DNA of 64,000 nt, taken from assembly GCF_024970185.1 (NCBI RefSeq), contig NZ_CP103965.1, positions 3,282,001 to 3,346,000 of the forward strand, read 5' to 3'. The position numbers and the translations under genes are program-made. The notes below the pieces were generated by a model. It was not told the DNA's origin. It did not search any database and saw nothing but the letters and a program-made list of their open reading frames with translations. The stretch comes from Pseudomonas sp. N3-W. Lineage in GTDB: Bacteria; Pseudomonadota; Gammaproteobacteria; Pseudomonadales; Pseudomonadaceae. Positions 10,219 through 18,899 of this stretch are shown here, in pieces (the first letter of the stretch is position 1; each line of letters begins with the position of its first letter).

Positions 10219-12224
10219 CCACGAAAAATGGCGAGTCGAACGATTGGGTCGGAGCTTTAAGTAAGAGGGCAGTTGCGTTAGGCACCTTTAATGACTGGCC
10301 GAAACCAGAATTAATCGGGCTAACAGATCAGGAGTTAGAAGACTTTCAAGTAAAATTTCTGGCAATGAAGTTCTATTGCGAGGGAGTGCCTATTAAGGAT
10401 ATCGTCGTTGCGACGGGGATAAGTAGACAATGCATAAGTTACTATGCCGGGCGGTGCATGCAACTGGCGCCGGATGGAATTTGGTGGGGGTGCCGTGCGC
10501 TGTTACCGCACTTGCACATAAAAGACTACTGCAGAACCAAGGTTGTGGGACCAAAGCTTCCGGAAGCCCAGGGGGGGCATGCAGGAGCGCTGGGCGCGGT
10601 TTTTTATAAATATCCAAAATTAGAAGAACGTTTTAATAGTAAAATCCTTTCGTATCACGACCCTGATACTAAGAATGAATTCAAAATTAGGTCAAAGACA
10701 CTGCATAAGATCTTTCTTGACCTGGTGAAAGAGTTTGGTATTGAAGAGAATGAATGGCCGTTCAATACAAAGTGCTTGGGACAGCATTCCATTGGCGATC
10801 ACATCAGAAATGTTCGAGATGGTAACTTCGGTCGCATCGTGTGCAACGAAGGAGAGCGCGAGGCAAAGGCCCACATGGCAGTCGGAAAAGGCCAGCGGCC
10901 TGGACTGATTTATACCGAGCCCTACGACGCTGTTGAGATTGATGCTTACAAATTTGACTGTCATTCCTCAGTACATATGCTAGCTCCGAATGGTACCTAT
11001 ATCGACATAAGAATTAGCAGGATATGGGTTGTTCTGATGTGTGACTGCGCATCTGGAGCAACATTAGCGTACAAGTGTGTTTTCAGAAGTGAGATTTCAT
11101 CAACCGACGTGGTCGATGTCATGCGTTATTCGATCGTAGGACAGCCTAAGCCTGAGCCAGTTATTAAGGGATTGATTTATCCCGAAGGCAGTGGATTACC
11201 AAGTGAGGTCATTCCGGAATGTAAAGGCGCTTTGTTTACAGTTGTCAAATTTGACGGGGCGTTGGCGCATTTATCGGAGAAGATCACGAGTGAAGCCAGA
11301 AAGGAGTTGGGCTATTTTTGGACAGTCGGCCCACCTGGACACTTTGAAAGAAGACCGTGCGTGGAACACTTGTTTGGACTTCTCTCTAACAATGTATTCT
11401 GCCGTCTTTTAAGCACAACCGGTCATGGCCCGAACAATGGCCGCGCAGATAACTGCGAAAAAATTGCCACGCAAACTCCGATTCTCGCGGAGCACCTGCT
11501 TCATCTTCTTGATGTTGAGGTCGCGCAGTACAACGCAAGAATCAGTGAAGGCTTATTTTTCTTGTCGCCGTTGGAGTATATCAGGCAAAAGCTTGAGAAG
11601 GATCAACGGCACTTCTTGGTAAGAATGCTGCCGGATAGTGATAGCAGGGGAGTCACGATATTGCAGTTAAAGAAAATCGTTACTGTCCGCGGCAACAAAG
11701 ATAGTGGTCGCCACCCCTACGTCCAGTTCTTGAGAGTGCACTATACCTCAGGTTACTTGCATGAAGCGTGGGCTATGATTGGGGAAAAGATTGTTCTACA
11801 TATTGATGAAAATGACTTGAGGCTCGTAACAGCGTTCACGCTGGAAGGTTTCTCACTCGGCAAACTGATTGCCGTGGGCAAATGGGCCGATACTAAACAC
11901 GATATGCGAACACGTAAAGCCATTAACTCGAAGATGACAGACAGAACCTTGCAGGTCAGTTTTGAGCAAGACCCAGTTCTCGTCTATCTAGCTTTTCTAA
12001 GCACCTCGAAGAGTAAGAAATTCATAGATATTCCCGCCGACGCGGCAACCGAGGCGAAGCGAGTAGCGGATGAAGGAGGGCTGCCGTTGGTAGTTTCTAT
12101 CCCTCGTAGCGAACAGACAACGTTTCTAGAAGGAAAACCATTGGAGTTTTCGGACTCATTAATTATTGGTAAGAAAAATCCAGACCTGAACGAAATGCTA
12201 AAACAAAAAAGGTTAAAGTCGTGA
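10215..12224 (+). CDS. TnsB/TniA-like DDE transposase
   Basis: A 669-residue transposase with an rve-type catalytic core, the subunit that binds the transposon ends and does 3'-end joining. The likely triad is Asp243 (in EIDAYKFD), Asp347 (in VKFDGALAH) and Glu384 (in PCVEHLFG). The last two are 36 residues apart, close to the DD35E norm. An N-terminal region with helix-turn-helix character (IVVATGISRQCISYYAG) precedes it and a Mu-type C-terminal barrel follows. The ATG at 10215, overlapping the tnsA stop and behind GGAAG, is preferred over the upstream in-frame TTG at 10200. The stop overlaps the tnsC GTG (GTGA). A 7-G run lies near 10575. Confidence 0.88.
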   Translation: MTTKNGESNDWVGALSKRAVALGTFNDWPKPELIGLTDQELEDFQVKFLAMKFYCEGVPIKDIVVATGISRQCISYYAGRCMQLAPDGIWWGCRALLPHLHIKDYCRTKVVGPKLPEAQGGHAGALGAVFYKYPKLEERFNSKILSYHDPDTKNEFKIRSKTLHKIFLDLVKEFGIEENEWPFNTKCLGQHSIGDHIRNVRDGNFGRIVCNEGEREAKAHMAVGKGQRPGLIYTEPYDAVEIDAYKFDCHSSVHMLAPNGTYIDIRISRIWVVLMCDCASGATLAYKCVFRSEISSTDVVDVMRYSIVGQPKPEPVIKGLIYPEGSGLPSEVIPECKGALFTVVKFDGALAHLSEKITSEARKELGYFWTVGPPGHFERRPCVEHLFGLLSNNVFCRLLSTTGHGPNNGRADNCEKIATQTPILAEHLLHLLDVEVAQYNARISEGLFFLSPLEYIRQKLEKDQRHFLVRMLPDSDSRGVTILQLKKIVTVRGNKDSGRHPYVQFLRVHYTSGYLHEAWAMIGEKIVLHIDENDLRLVTAFTLEGFSLGKLIAVGKWADTKHDMRTRKAINSKMTDRTLQVSFEQDPVLVYLAFLSTSKSKKFIDIPADAATEAKRVADEGGLPLVVSIPRSEQTTFLEGKPLEFSDSLIIGKKNPDLNEMLKQKRLKS

Positions 12225-13192
12225 GCTCTAATGCAGATAGCATTGATAGGGAAGCCTGGTTAGAGAGCCATCCGGTTATAAGTACCGCTTACATTTTAAT
12301 TACGCCGATGATCGCCAAGGTCTATTCGATTCTTCGTGAGAGAGTATTCTCAAGGCACACGGGTACATTTTTGTATGCGACGCCTAGAAAGGGTAAAACC
12401 AAATGTGCTACAACTATTACGGATCTACTAACTATCGAGTTTCCAAGCAAATATATTTTGTATCATTCTGCGGATGGGCATAAATCGGCGAACTTAGTTC
12501 GAGACTTAATTACGGGCTTGGGTCTGTCAGGCGGATCAAAAGACCATAGTGATTTACTGGAAAGGTTTATTGTTCATGTGCGTATCAAGGTGGAATCCTT
12601 GGGTGGTGGTCATTTTGTGCTGATCATTGACGAAAATCAATTACTATCAACGGACAGTTGGGTTGACCTACTTGTAATTCATAATCGTTTAGAAGGTCAC
12701 GGTGTCAGCATGACAACGTTGGGGTTCGGTCAAGAACAAATACTTCAGAAAATAGAATTTTTATTTAAAGTGAAAGCTACCAATTTAGTCGCTCGTTTTT
12801 TATGTGAGCCGATTCGGTTTGATGGTTGTGTAACGGAGGCTGATTTGGAATCTATCCTTAATGAATATGACGTAAATAAAGAATTCCCACTAGATTCCGG
12901 TTGTACGTATACCAAGTTTTTCTTGCCGAAAGCTTTTGCTGCAAATTTTCGAATGACTAGTTGCAATAAGAAAATATGGAGTGAGCTGATGAGCATTGCC
13001 GGAGAAGATGGTCCCGGCATTCTACCGCTTGAGCATATATTTCGCGTTATTGAAAGGATTTTGATCAGGTGCCGCCATATGGACTGCTCGGAATTTAAAG
13101 TGACAGAAGGAATCGTAAAAGAGGCGGTGGCTGCTAGTTTGATTGCAGAATTCGTAGCGATGATACGTCAATCTGTGAAAAATGATATATGA
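12221..13192 (+). CDS. TnsC/TniB-like AAA+ transposition ATPase
   Basis: A 323-residue AAA+ regulator that links target selection to the transposase in Tn7-like systems. Walker A is ATPRKGKT (residues 53-60), with alanine in place of the usual first glycine. Walker B is VLIIDENQ (Asp137, Glu138). Downstream FGQEQILQKI resembles the sensor region of TniB proteins. It starts at a GTG overlapping the tnsB stop by four bases, and its own stop overlaps the tniQ ATG. All three junctions of the operon are therefore 4-base overlaps, which implies fixed stoichiometry. Confidence 0.85.
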   Translation: MSSNADSIDREAWLESHPVISTAYILITPMIAKVYSILRERVFSRHTGTFLYATPRKGKTKCATTITDLLTIEFPSKYILYHSADGHKSANLVRDLITGLGLSGGSKDHSDLLERFIVHVRIKVESLGGGHFVLIIDENQLLSTDSWVDLLVIHNRLEGHGVSMTTLGFGQEQILQKIEFLFKVKATNLVARFLCEPIRFDGCVTEADLESILNEYDVNKEFPLDSGCTYTKFFLPKAFAANFRMTSCNKKIWSELMSIAGEDGPGILPLEHIFRVIERILIRCRHMDCSEFKVTEGIVKEAVAASLIAEFVAMIRQSVKNDI

Positions 13193-14640
13193 AAATTTCT
13201 TATGGTCGATTCAACTATATCCCATTCGAGTCATCTTGGGCGGTGTTGCTAAAAGCGAGTGCATTAAATCTAATGCCAGCAAAAATGCTAATTCAAAAAC
13301 TCTCTAGAGCCCCACAATGCTATAATTCCGCACGATATTGGAAGGCTTGCGATATTGACGAGTCGAAGATGGCGGAAGCACTTTCTCTACCGTATCCTGC
13401 AATTAAGCGAGCATTTGTCGATAATTTGGTTGAATGCACGTCGTGCACTTCGCAGTTGATTATCCGGCACTGCTCAACATGTATAGCTGCAGGATATCAC
13501 TCGGTTTTCTTTTTACTTCAGATGATCAAGCGATGTCCTTGGCATGGTGAGCCACTTGAGGTGTGCAAGCATTGTAGTAGTGTCATGGTGCGAGGGTTAC
13601 TTTTTGCCCGTGGGCAGAATGGCTTCTGCGCGAAGACGCACTGTGACCACTTTTTGTTCGATTCTACAGGATCCATGCGTTTAAGCGGTGTGACTGCCGA
13701 ACAGTGGAAAAAGTATGAGGAGCTGGGCTTAAGGATTGAAAAATGGCTCAAAGCTGCTGACGCTATGAAGAACCCTTTAGTTAACTATGCCATTTCTTTA
13801 TTGAGTGCCACAGGGGGCACAAGCGAGAGCTCTGATAATGACGAGAAGTTGATCAACATCGGTCTTACTTTGGCCGTTCCCGAACTAGGAGAGTTCCCGG
13901 CTCCTGTCGCCATTTCGACATGGGCTGTGCCACCTTTCGAGATCGTCTTGGCAGCGTATAATCCTCACGAAGCTGTTGAATTTGAGTTTGGTGCGAAGGA
14001 AATCTTAACGCTGTACCGTTGCGTACGCCGTTATCTCTATAACGCGTATGTAAAACCCCATGGCGCCTGTTTCAAATACCTAATAAGTCTAAGCAGGCGT
14101 TGTCGGCACGGCCTCGATTGCCAGCATACCTGTGCAGTGTCCGCCGCGTTTTTGGTATGGTGTGAAGCGTTACACTATAGATTTCGTGAGGGGGGGGCAA
14201 TTAATCTTGTTATGCCGAGTTGGCACGTTCGTCCTGCAACGCCGCGTCAGATAATGTTTCTCTGGATAATGCATTTTTACGCAATATGGACCGGTATCGT
14301 AGAAAAATGCACGAGTAGTAATCAGGCGTTAGACCGTTTTTCAGTTGCATTATCGGGTAACGCTTGTCTCGTTTTAGGCGTCGAGGTCATCAGTATCTTT
14401 GGCGTTGATCACCAGTTGACTTCTGACCTGGCCTGTTTACACGTCTGTCCCGCTTGGTTATCTCGTCAAACGAACAAGCGATGCTGGACCAGATTGGGTG
14501 TTAGCGATCAGAGTAACTTTCGCGCGTATGAAACAGTTCAATACTGGACCTATGTACCCGATCCGGCGACGTTTTTACGCTTTTGGTATGGCAATTTCGT
14601 AAAAAGTGCACGTTCATCGCCATTTGTCGCCGCTGGCTGA
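13189..14640 (+). CDS. TniQ/TnsD-like target-selection protein
   Basis: A 483-residue member of the TniQ family, which recognises the target site and recruits TnsC. The N-terminal zinc-finger-like signature is clear. CTSCTSQLIIRHCSTC is followed by AGYHSVFF and RCPWHGEPLEVCKHC, the classic C-x2-C and CPxHG pattern of TniQ. The C-terminal half has scattered Cys/His pairs like longer TnsD proteins. The start overlaps the tnsC stop (ATGA). A run of eight Gs at 14190-14197 interrupts the coding sequence without breaking the frame. No attTn7/glmS end is visible in this window, so the target specificity is unknown. Confidence 0.85.
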   Translation: MKISYGRFNYIPFESSWAVLLKASALNLMPAKMLIQKLSRAPQCYNSARYWKACDIDESKMAEALSLPYPAIKRAFVDNLVECTSCTSQLIIRHCSTCIAAGYHSVFFLLQMIKRCPWHGEPLEVCKHCSSVMVRGLLFARGQNGFCAKTHCDHFLFDSTGSMRLSGVTAEQWKKYEELGLRIEKWLKAADAMKNPLVNYAISLLSATGGTSESSDNDEKLINIGLTLAVPELGEFPAPVAISTWAVPPFEIVLAAYNPHEAVEFEFGAKEILTLYRCVRRYLYNAYVKPHGACFKYLISLSRRCRHGLDCQHTCAVSAAFLVWCEALHYRFREGGAINLVMPSWHVRPATPRQIMFLWIMHFYAIWTGIVEKCTSSNQALDRFSVALSGNACLVLGVEVISIFGVDHQLTSDLACLHVCPAWLSRQTNKRCWTRLGVSDQSNFRAYETVQYWTYVPDPATFLRFWYGNFVKSARSSPFVAAG

Positions 14641-14675
14641 TGAGCTTTCAGTTCGTGCTGTAGTACGTATTGTTG

Positions 14676-15038
14676 CTAATTTAAGGAGAATGGTGCGCTC
14701 GCTTTCTTCATACTTCTCGCCAGTTGTGCGTGTGCTGGTTCGAACGATCGATCATTTTTGAGGTGAGGGGGCGGATGCGAGCTATCGGAACCTTCGACCA
14801 AACACCTATCGGCATCAGTACCCTCCCGATAAAACGGCATAAACTCTGCTTGAGGATGGTTGTAGTGTGGATAACAAAGATCGGGCTCCATTGCCGATAA
14901 CTCGACTGACATAATCGAACATTGAAACGGTGCGCCCTTGTCGAAAATCAGCGCTTGTCGTTGCAGTGCCTCCTCGGTGTCATGCGGTGATCGGCTATTT
15001 GAGCGGTGAGGCGGAGTAGATACATTGTGATCTTGCAT
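14676..15038 (-). CDS. Hypothetical protein (120 aa)
   Basis: Minus-strand frame of 120 codons that overlaps the end of the 146-residue gene upstream by 44 bases. Hydrophilic and rich in His, Pro and Ser, with no recognised motif or membrane segment. The part beyond the overlap keeps an amino-acid composition unlike a random shadow. It converges with tniQ. The overlap is unusually long, so a later start is possible. Confidence 0.4.
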   Translation of the reverse strand: MQDHNVSTPPHRSNSRSPHDTEEALQRQALIFDKGAPFQCSIMSVELSAMEPDLCYPHYNHPQAEFMPFYREGTDADRCLVEGSDSSHPPPHLKNDRSFEPAHAQLARSMKKASAPFSLN

Positions 15039-15435
15039 CCATCTGCCCAACAGTCTTGCCACTGAATAGATCGTAGATTTTACCATGCTCAACGGTAAGG
15101 CGAACGCGAACTTGCCCAGAGGACTCATCAGGCACTGTGTCGATGGCCAGTACTTGCTCCATCCGCCAGTGTGACGATGCATTCATATGCGGTGGGACCA
15201 TGACCATTACCGAACACACCGTGCCGAAGGGTGAGACTTCATTAAGCACTCGCTCCAGGTACGTCACGTCGGAGACCAGCAGAGTGCGACCGAACTCCAT
15301 TTCTTCTTCCGTCATCTTGATACATACATGAAACCACGGGTCGTTGAGATCCCGTTCGATGACGCTCCAGCGCTTGATTTTTAGATCAAACGGCACGGGA
15401 GAGCGGAGTTCCGCAGCTGGCTGGGTAAAAAACAT
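14995..15435 (-). CDS. Hypothetical protein (146 aa), divergent from Xre regulator
   Basis: A 146-residue soluble protein of unknown family. It contains KIKRWSVIERDLNDPWFHV and TLLVSDVTYLERVLNEV, an alpha/beta pattern typical of small island proteins, and ends with a beta-rich stretch (VRVRLTVEHGKIYDLFSG). It is transcribed away from the Xre-type gene 80 bp away, so the shared intergenic region probably carries the regulator's operator. The arrangement resembles small cargo pairs in genomic islands. Confidence 0.65.
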   Translation of the reverse strand: MFFTQPAAELRSPVPFDLKIKRWSVIERDLNDPWFHVCIKMTEEEMEFGRTLLVSDVTYLERVLNEVSPFGTVCSVMVMVPPHMNASSHWRMEQVLAIDTVPDESSGQVRVRLTVEHGKIYDLFSGKTVGQMDARSQCIYSASPLK

Positions 15436-15515
15436 GATGATGCCCTCACAAAACGAACCCTATAGATTGTAGCCCTAAAGTATTCAAAAAGGCTTCATCG
15501 TTCCTTTTGTGAGCG

Positions 15516-15797
15516 ATGCAAATGGAACTGAAGCAGGCCTTTGGAACGGCTTTAAAAGCGCGTCGTCTGGAGCGCAAGCTGACGCAGGAGGATTTTTCCG
15601 ACGTGAGCAGCAGGACCTACCTCAGTACTCTGGAGCGGGGTCAGAAATGCCCCACACTCGAGAAGGTGGTGGAACTGGCATCGGTGCTGCAGATTCACCC
15701 GCTGACGTTGATTGCCGAGAGTTTCCTGGCCCTTGAGCCAGGCCAGACACTTGAGGCATTGCTGGAGGTCGTCCAGCGGGAAGCGCAGCAGGCCTGA
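15516..15797 (+). CDS. Xre-family HTH transcriptional regulator
   Basis: A 93-residue Cro/CI-type DNA-binding protein. The helix-turn-helix spans roughly residues 8-62: FGTALKARRLERKLTQEDF, then SSRTYLSTLERGQKCPTLEKV, the classic Xre pattern. No effector domain follows the HTH apart from a short C-terminal helix. It may start at 15516 or at the next ATG, 15522. It is divergent from the 146-residue gene and probably represses that promoter and its own. Confidence 0.88.
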   Translation: MQMELKQAFGTALKARRLERKLTQEDFSDVSSRTYLSTLERGQKCPTLEKVVELASVLQIHPLTLIAESFLALEPGQTLEALLEVVQREAQQA

Positions 15798-16048
15798 GTT
15801 CTCCCGCGCTCCAATATGAGTGGCGAGTTAGCGAGCCGCCTCCCTCGAGGGTGAGGCCGCACTAAATCAGAGGGGCGATGGGCCGTGGGGCCAGACCGAG
15901 CCGCTCTAACCAGAGGTGGCTTAATGACTCGCACGGCCTAGTGCGGCGTTGCAATTGCCAGCGTCAGTACCTGTTGATGGCAAAACCACCCCGGCGGAGT
16001 ACGCGTAACAAACCATCTTTCCGGTAATACCGACGAATCCCAGGAGTG
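15798..16048. repeat. Noncoding spacer with GCCGCACTA inverted repeat
   Basis: No gene. GCCGCACTA (15856-15864) is mirrored by TAGTGCGGC (15939-15947), enclosing 74 bp that contain further partly complementary GC-rich segments. The arrangement could be a recombination site, the end of a small mobile element, or a structured RNA. It separates the Xre gene from the convergent recombinase gene. Confidence 0.45.
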
Positions 16049-17197
16049 TCATTCTTCGCCTAAGTCGGTTTCGGTAGTTTCAGCCTTCGACGGACCGCCT
16101 TGCGTGAGCGCTTCGCTATCCACCAGCAATGACGTGGCACGGCTGCTGAGCAACGAACCCGCCTGGAAGTAACCCATCACCGTGGTCACGCTGCGGTGTT
16201 CGGTCATGGCCATCACTTCACCCAGTGGCACGCCCTGGCGCCCGGCTTCGGTGACAAACCCCGAGCGCAAGCTGTGCGCGGCCCAATCCCCCTCCAGCCC
16301 GGCCAGCTTGGCACGACGCTGAACGATGCGTGCCACCTGATCGGCTGACAATCTCGTACTACCAACCTTGTTGCCTTTATACAGCCGGCGAAACAGCGGG
16401 CCAGTCTTCGCGGGCGCGGCGGCCAGCCAGGCGGCAAGCGCCTGCGCTGCCGGCCCACGTAGCGGCTTCTCCCGACGCACACCGCCAGTGTCGGTCTTGG
16501 TCGTACCCAAGGCATACAGCCAGGTGTCGGCATCCAGTTCGCGCACATCATTGACTTGCAGGCCGACCACTTCCGAACGGCGCCGGCCGCCACCGCTCCA
16601 GGCCAGTAGTAGCAGGGCGCGGTCACGAATGCCGCGCATACCGTCGTCGCAGGTGGCGAGCAGCGCCTGCAACGGCTCGAGCACGATGGCGGTTTTTTTG
16701 CGCACGTTCACGCCCTGGCGCGACTGGGCTTTGCGCGCTTCGCGCAGCAGGGTCTTTAGCGCCGATGCTTCGGTAGGGCTGTCCCACGCGTTGAGCCGGT
16801 GCCATTTGCCGAGCACCGCCAGGCGATGACTCACCGTGTTGAACGCCAATGGCCCCGGTTTGCTTTTGATCCGCGCCTTGACCAAGGCGGCGTCGATTGA
16901 CGGCGGCAACAGGTGGGCCCAGCTGCCATCGGCCAACGGTCGGGCCAGGTGATCGAGCACAAACTGCACCGCCACCGTGGTCGGTAGCGGCGCATCACCG
17001 AGTACCTGGCCATAACGCAACTGCAGCCAGGCCGACCAGTAGGCGAGGGCGCTGCGGTAGCTGCGCACGGTGTTGGCCGCGGTGCCGGCAGCGATAAAGG
17101 CCGCAGCGGCGGCTTGGGCGTTGCTCGCGAGAAAATGCAGGTCCAGCGGGGTTTCGTCGACTAAGGGCAGTTGGTCTGTAATATTCAATACGTTCAA
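16049..17197 (-). CDS. tnpS: TnpS tyrosine recombinase (cointegrate resolution protein S)
   Basis: A 382-residue tyrosine recombinase of the type that resolves cointegrates of Tn4651/Tn5041-like Tn3-family transposons. An N-terminal SAM-like domain (SYRSALAYWSAWL) precedes the catalytic domain. The catalytic residues are seen as an Arg in GGGRRRSEVV, His-x-x-Arg in AAHSLRSGF, and His plus Tyr in EHRSVTTVMGYF. It is divergent from tnpT, with the resolution site between them, exactly as in Tn4651. No tnpA transposase or terminal repeats of that element were found nearby, so the module seems to have been separated from its transposon. The identification rests on the divergent partner as much as on sequence. 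Confidence 0.85.
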   Translation of the reverse strand: MNVLNITDQLPLVDETPLDLHFLASNAQAAAAAFIAAGTAANTVRSYRSALAYWSAWLQLRYGQVLGDAPLPTTVAVQFVLDHLARPLADGSWAHLLPPSIDAALVKARIKSKPGPLAFNTVSHRLAVLGKWHRLNAWDSPTEASALKTLLREARKAQSRQGVNVRKKTAIVLEPLQALLATCDDGMRGIRDRALLLLAWSGGGRRRSEVVGLQVNDVRELDADTWLYALGTTKTDTGGVRREKPLRGPAAQALAAWLAAAPAKTGPLFRRLYKGNKVGSTRLSADQVARIVQRRAKLAGLEGDWAAHSLRSGFVTEAGRQGVPLGEVMAMTEHRSVTTVMGYFQAGSLLSSRATSLLVDSEALTQGGPSKAETTETDLGEE

Positions 17198-17275
17198 CGT
17201 AATATAAATCCACTATTCAGAAAATAACGTCGGATAACATTCCATTATCAGACCTAATATAGCGAGCGATGAGCC
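17198..17275. other. Cointegrate resolution site (rst/res-like) between tnpS and tnpT
   Basis: The 78-bp gap between the divergent tnpS and tnpT genes should hold the recombination site and both promoters. A core-like dyad GATAA (17233-17237) / TTATC (17245-17249) with a 7-bp spacer is visible. Spacers of that size are typical for the strand-exchange region of tyrosine recombinases. A second AT-rich stretch (17198-17215) may bind TnpT. Confidence 0.6.
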
Positions 17276-18148
17276 ATGGCGGTAGGAGTACCGGAAAACG
17301 ACGTGTTCGCCGCCGCGGATACGGTGCTGGCGCGCGGTGAGCGGCCGACGGTCGAACGGGTGCGTCTGGAACTGGGACGCGGCAGCCCAGCGCGGGTTGG
17401 CGGACTACTGGACCAATGGTGGGCACGCCTGGCGGAACGGCTGAGCGGCGAGACCCGCTTGCCGACACTACCCGGCGAGGTGTCGCAGGCTTTTGTTGCG
17501 GTGTGGCAGCAGGCCATCCATCTCGCACAGGGCGCCGCCGAACAGACCTTGGCAGAACAACGTGAGGTGTTGGCTACCGAGCGCGAACGAATAGCTGCAG
17601 TAGAAGATCAAGCGCGTCAGGATGCGGCGCAGTTTCGTCAGCAGATGGCGGAGGCCGCGGCGGGGCGCCAAGCCGCCGAGATGAGACTGATCGACCTCGA
17701 ATTGTTGCTGGCGCAACGTCAGGCTCAAATCGAGGATTTGCAGCAGCAGCGTGACGGCTTAATGCGCGAGCGCGCAGAGGCCCATCAACAAAACCTGACG
17801 TTCCAGGAAGATCTGCAAGAGCGGCGGCTCAAGGTCGAGCAGGAGCGTGTTGCGCAGGAGAGCTACGTTCGCAGGGTCGAGGATCGTGCGCACCGAGAGG
17901 TCGACCGCGCGCGGGAGGAGGGCAAGGCAATGTTGACCCAGCTCAAAGAGGCCGGTCGGCACGTCGAGCAGTTGCAACGGCGGCTGGAGTCGATCCAGAT
18001 CGAGCTCAGTCAAACCCAACAACGTGCTGCGATACAACAGGCCCGTGCTGAAACGCTAGAGCAACAATTAACGCAAGTGCGTCAGGTTCCCGTCGTCAAG
18101 CGTAAGTCGCGGAGTCGAAAACCCACGGCATCAAAGAGCGCCCCCTAG
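17276..18148 (+). CDS. tnpT: TnpT (cointegrate resolution protein T, KfrA-like)
   Basis: A 290-residue DNA-binding coiled-coil protein. The N-terminal about 100 residues resemble the KfrA DNA-binding domain (DTVLARGERPTVERVRLELG, then a Trp-rich helix). The rest, about residues 100-270, is a long Gln/Glu/Arg-rich coiled coil (for example LLAQRQAQIEDLQQQRD). The C-terminus is basic (KRKSRSRKP). In Tn4651, TnpT binds the site beside the TnpS core and aids resolution. It is divergent from tnpS over 78 bp. Confidence 0.85.
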   Translation: MAVGVPENDVFAAADTVLARGERPTVERVRLELGRGSPARVGGLLDQWWARLAERLSGETRLPTLPGEVSQAFVAVWQQAIHLAQGAAEQTLAEQREVLATERERIAAVEDQARQDAAQFRQQMAEAAAGRQAAEMRLIDLELLLAQRQAQIEDLQQQRDGLMRERAEAHQQNLTFQEDLQERRLKVEQERVAQESYVRRVEDRAHREVDRAREEGKAMLTQLKEAGRHVEQLQRRLESIQIELSQTQQRAAIQQARAETLEQQLTQVRQVPVVKRKSRSRKPTASKSAP

Positions 18149-18361
18149 AATGATGTCGGTGTCCGCAGTACATGTGATGCGAAGGGCTTTACACCAAAGA
18201 CATAGCCGCACATGCTCCCCCCGGATAACGCTACAGGTCGCTCAGCGACACCGGTTCGCAAATCGCTCCTGGCCACGAAAGGCTGTTAACGGCCCAGAGT
18301 GTGTAAAAACGCCTTCGCGAACCTTGTATGATTTCTTAGGATTTCATCGCAGGGATCGCCC
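18149..18361. other. Junction of resolution module and IS1182 copy
   Basis: 213 bp with no gene. The 3' part, just before the IS1182 transposase start, should contain the left end of that insertion sequence (around 18300). No complete terminal repeat pair can be given because the right end of the element is lost. Confidence 0.4.
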
Positions 18362-18899
18362 ATGAAGCGCTTTATCCAAGGTGAACATCGAGGCCAAGGC
18401 ACCTTACTTCCCGAGAGCCTCGACGACTACGTCAGCGATACCAATCCGGTACGCGTAGTCGATGTCTTTGTCGACGAACTCGACCTGGTCAATCTGGGTT
18501 TTGAAGGTGCCATTCCAACTGATACTGGCCGGCCTGCTTACCACCCCGCGATCTTGCTGAAGATCTACATCTACGGCTATCTCAACCGCATCAAGTCGAG
18601 CCGACGTTTGGAGCGAGAAGCCCGGCACACCGTCGAGCTGATGTGGTTGACCGGGCGTTTTGGTTGACCGGGCGTTTGATGCCCGATTTCAAGACCATCG
18701 CTAACTTCCGAAAAGACAACAGCAAGGCCATTCGAGGCATCTGCCGCCGATTCGTGGTGCTCTGCCAGCAGCTGGGATTATTCGGAGAGCATCTGGTCGC
18801 CATCGACGGCAGCAAATTCAAGGCCGTCAACAATCGCGACCGCAATTTCACCAGCGCCAAACTGAAGCGGCGAATGGAGAAAATTGAATCGAGCATCAG
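18362..18899 (+). pseudogene. IS1182-family transposase, 5' fragment, frameshifted
   Basis: The first about 100 codons read as a normal IS1182-type DDE transposase start (MKRFIQGEHRGQGTLLPESL, then PAYHPAILLKIYIYGYLNRI). Translation then runs into an exact tandem duplication of 17 bp (18644-18660 and 18661-18677, unit TGGTTGACCGGGCGTTT), which shifts the frame. The gene resumes in another frame with MPDFKTIANFRKDNSKAIR and LVAIDGSKFKAVN, the first catalytic aspartate region. At about 18899 it is cut off by IS66 sequence. Removing one 17-bp unit restores one continuous frame. The C-terminal half of the transposase is absent. Confidence 0.9.
18644..18677. repeat. 17-bp perfect tandem duplication
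   Basis: The unit TGGTTGACCGGGCGTTT occurs twice head to tail. Only one copy is expected in IS1182 transposases (MWLTGRLMPDF), and the extra copy inactivates the gene. Confidence 0.95.

Noticed and set aside
18644..18677. 17-bp repeats as a start of a CRISPR or satellite array
   Set aside because: There are only two adjacent units without spacers, lying inside a transposase where one unit is expected.
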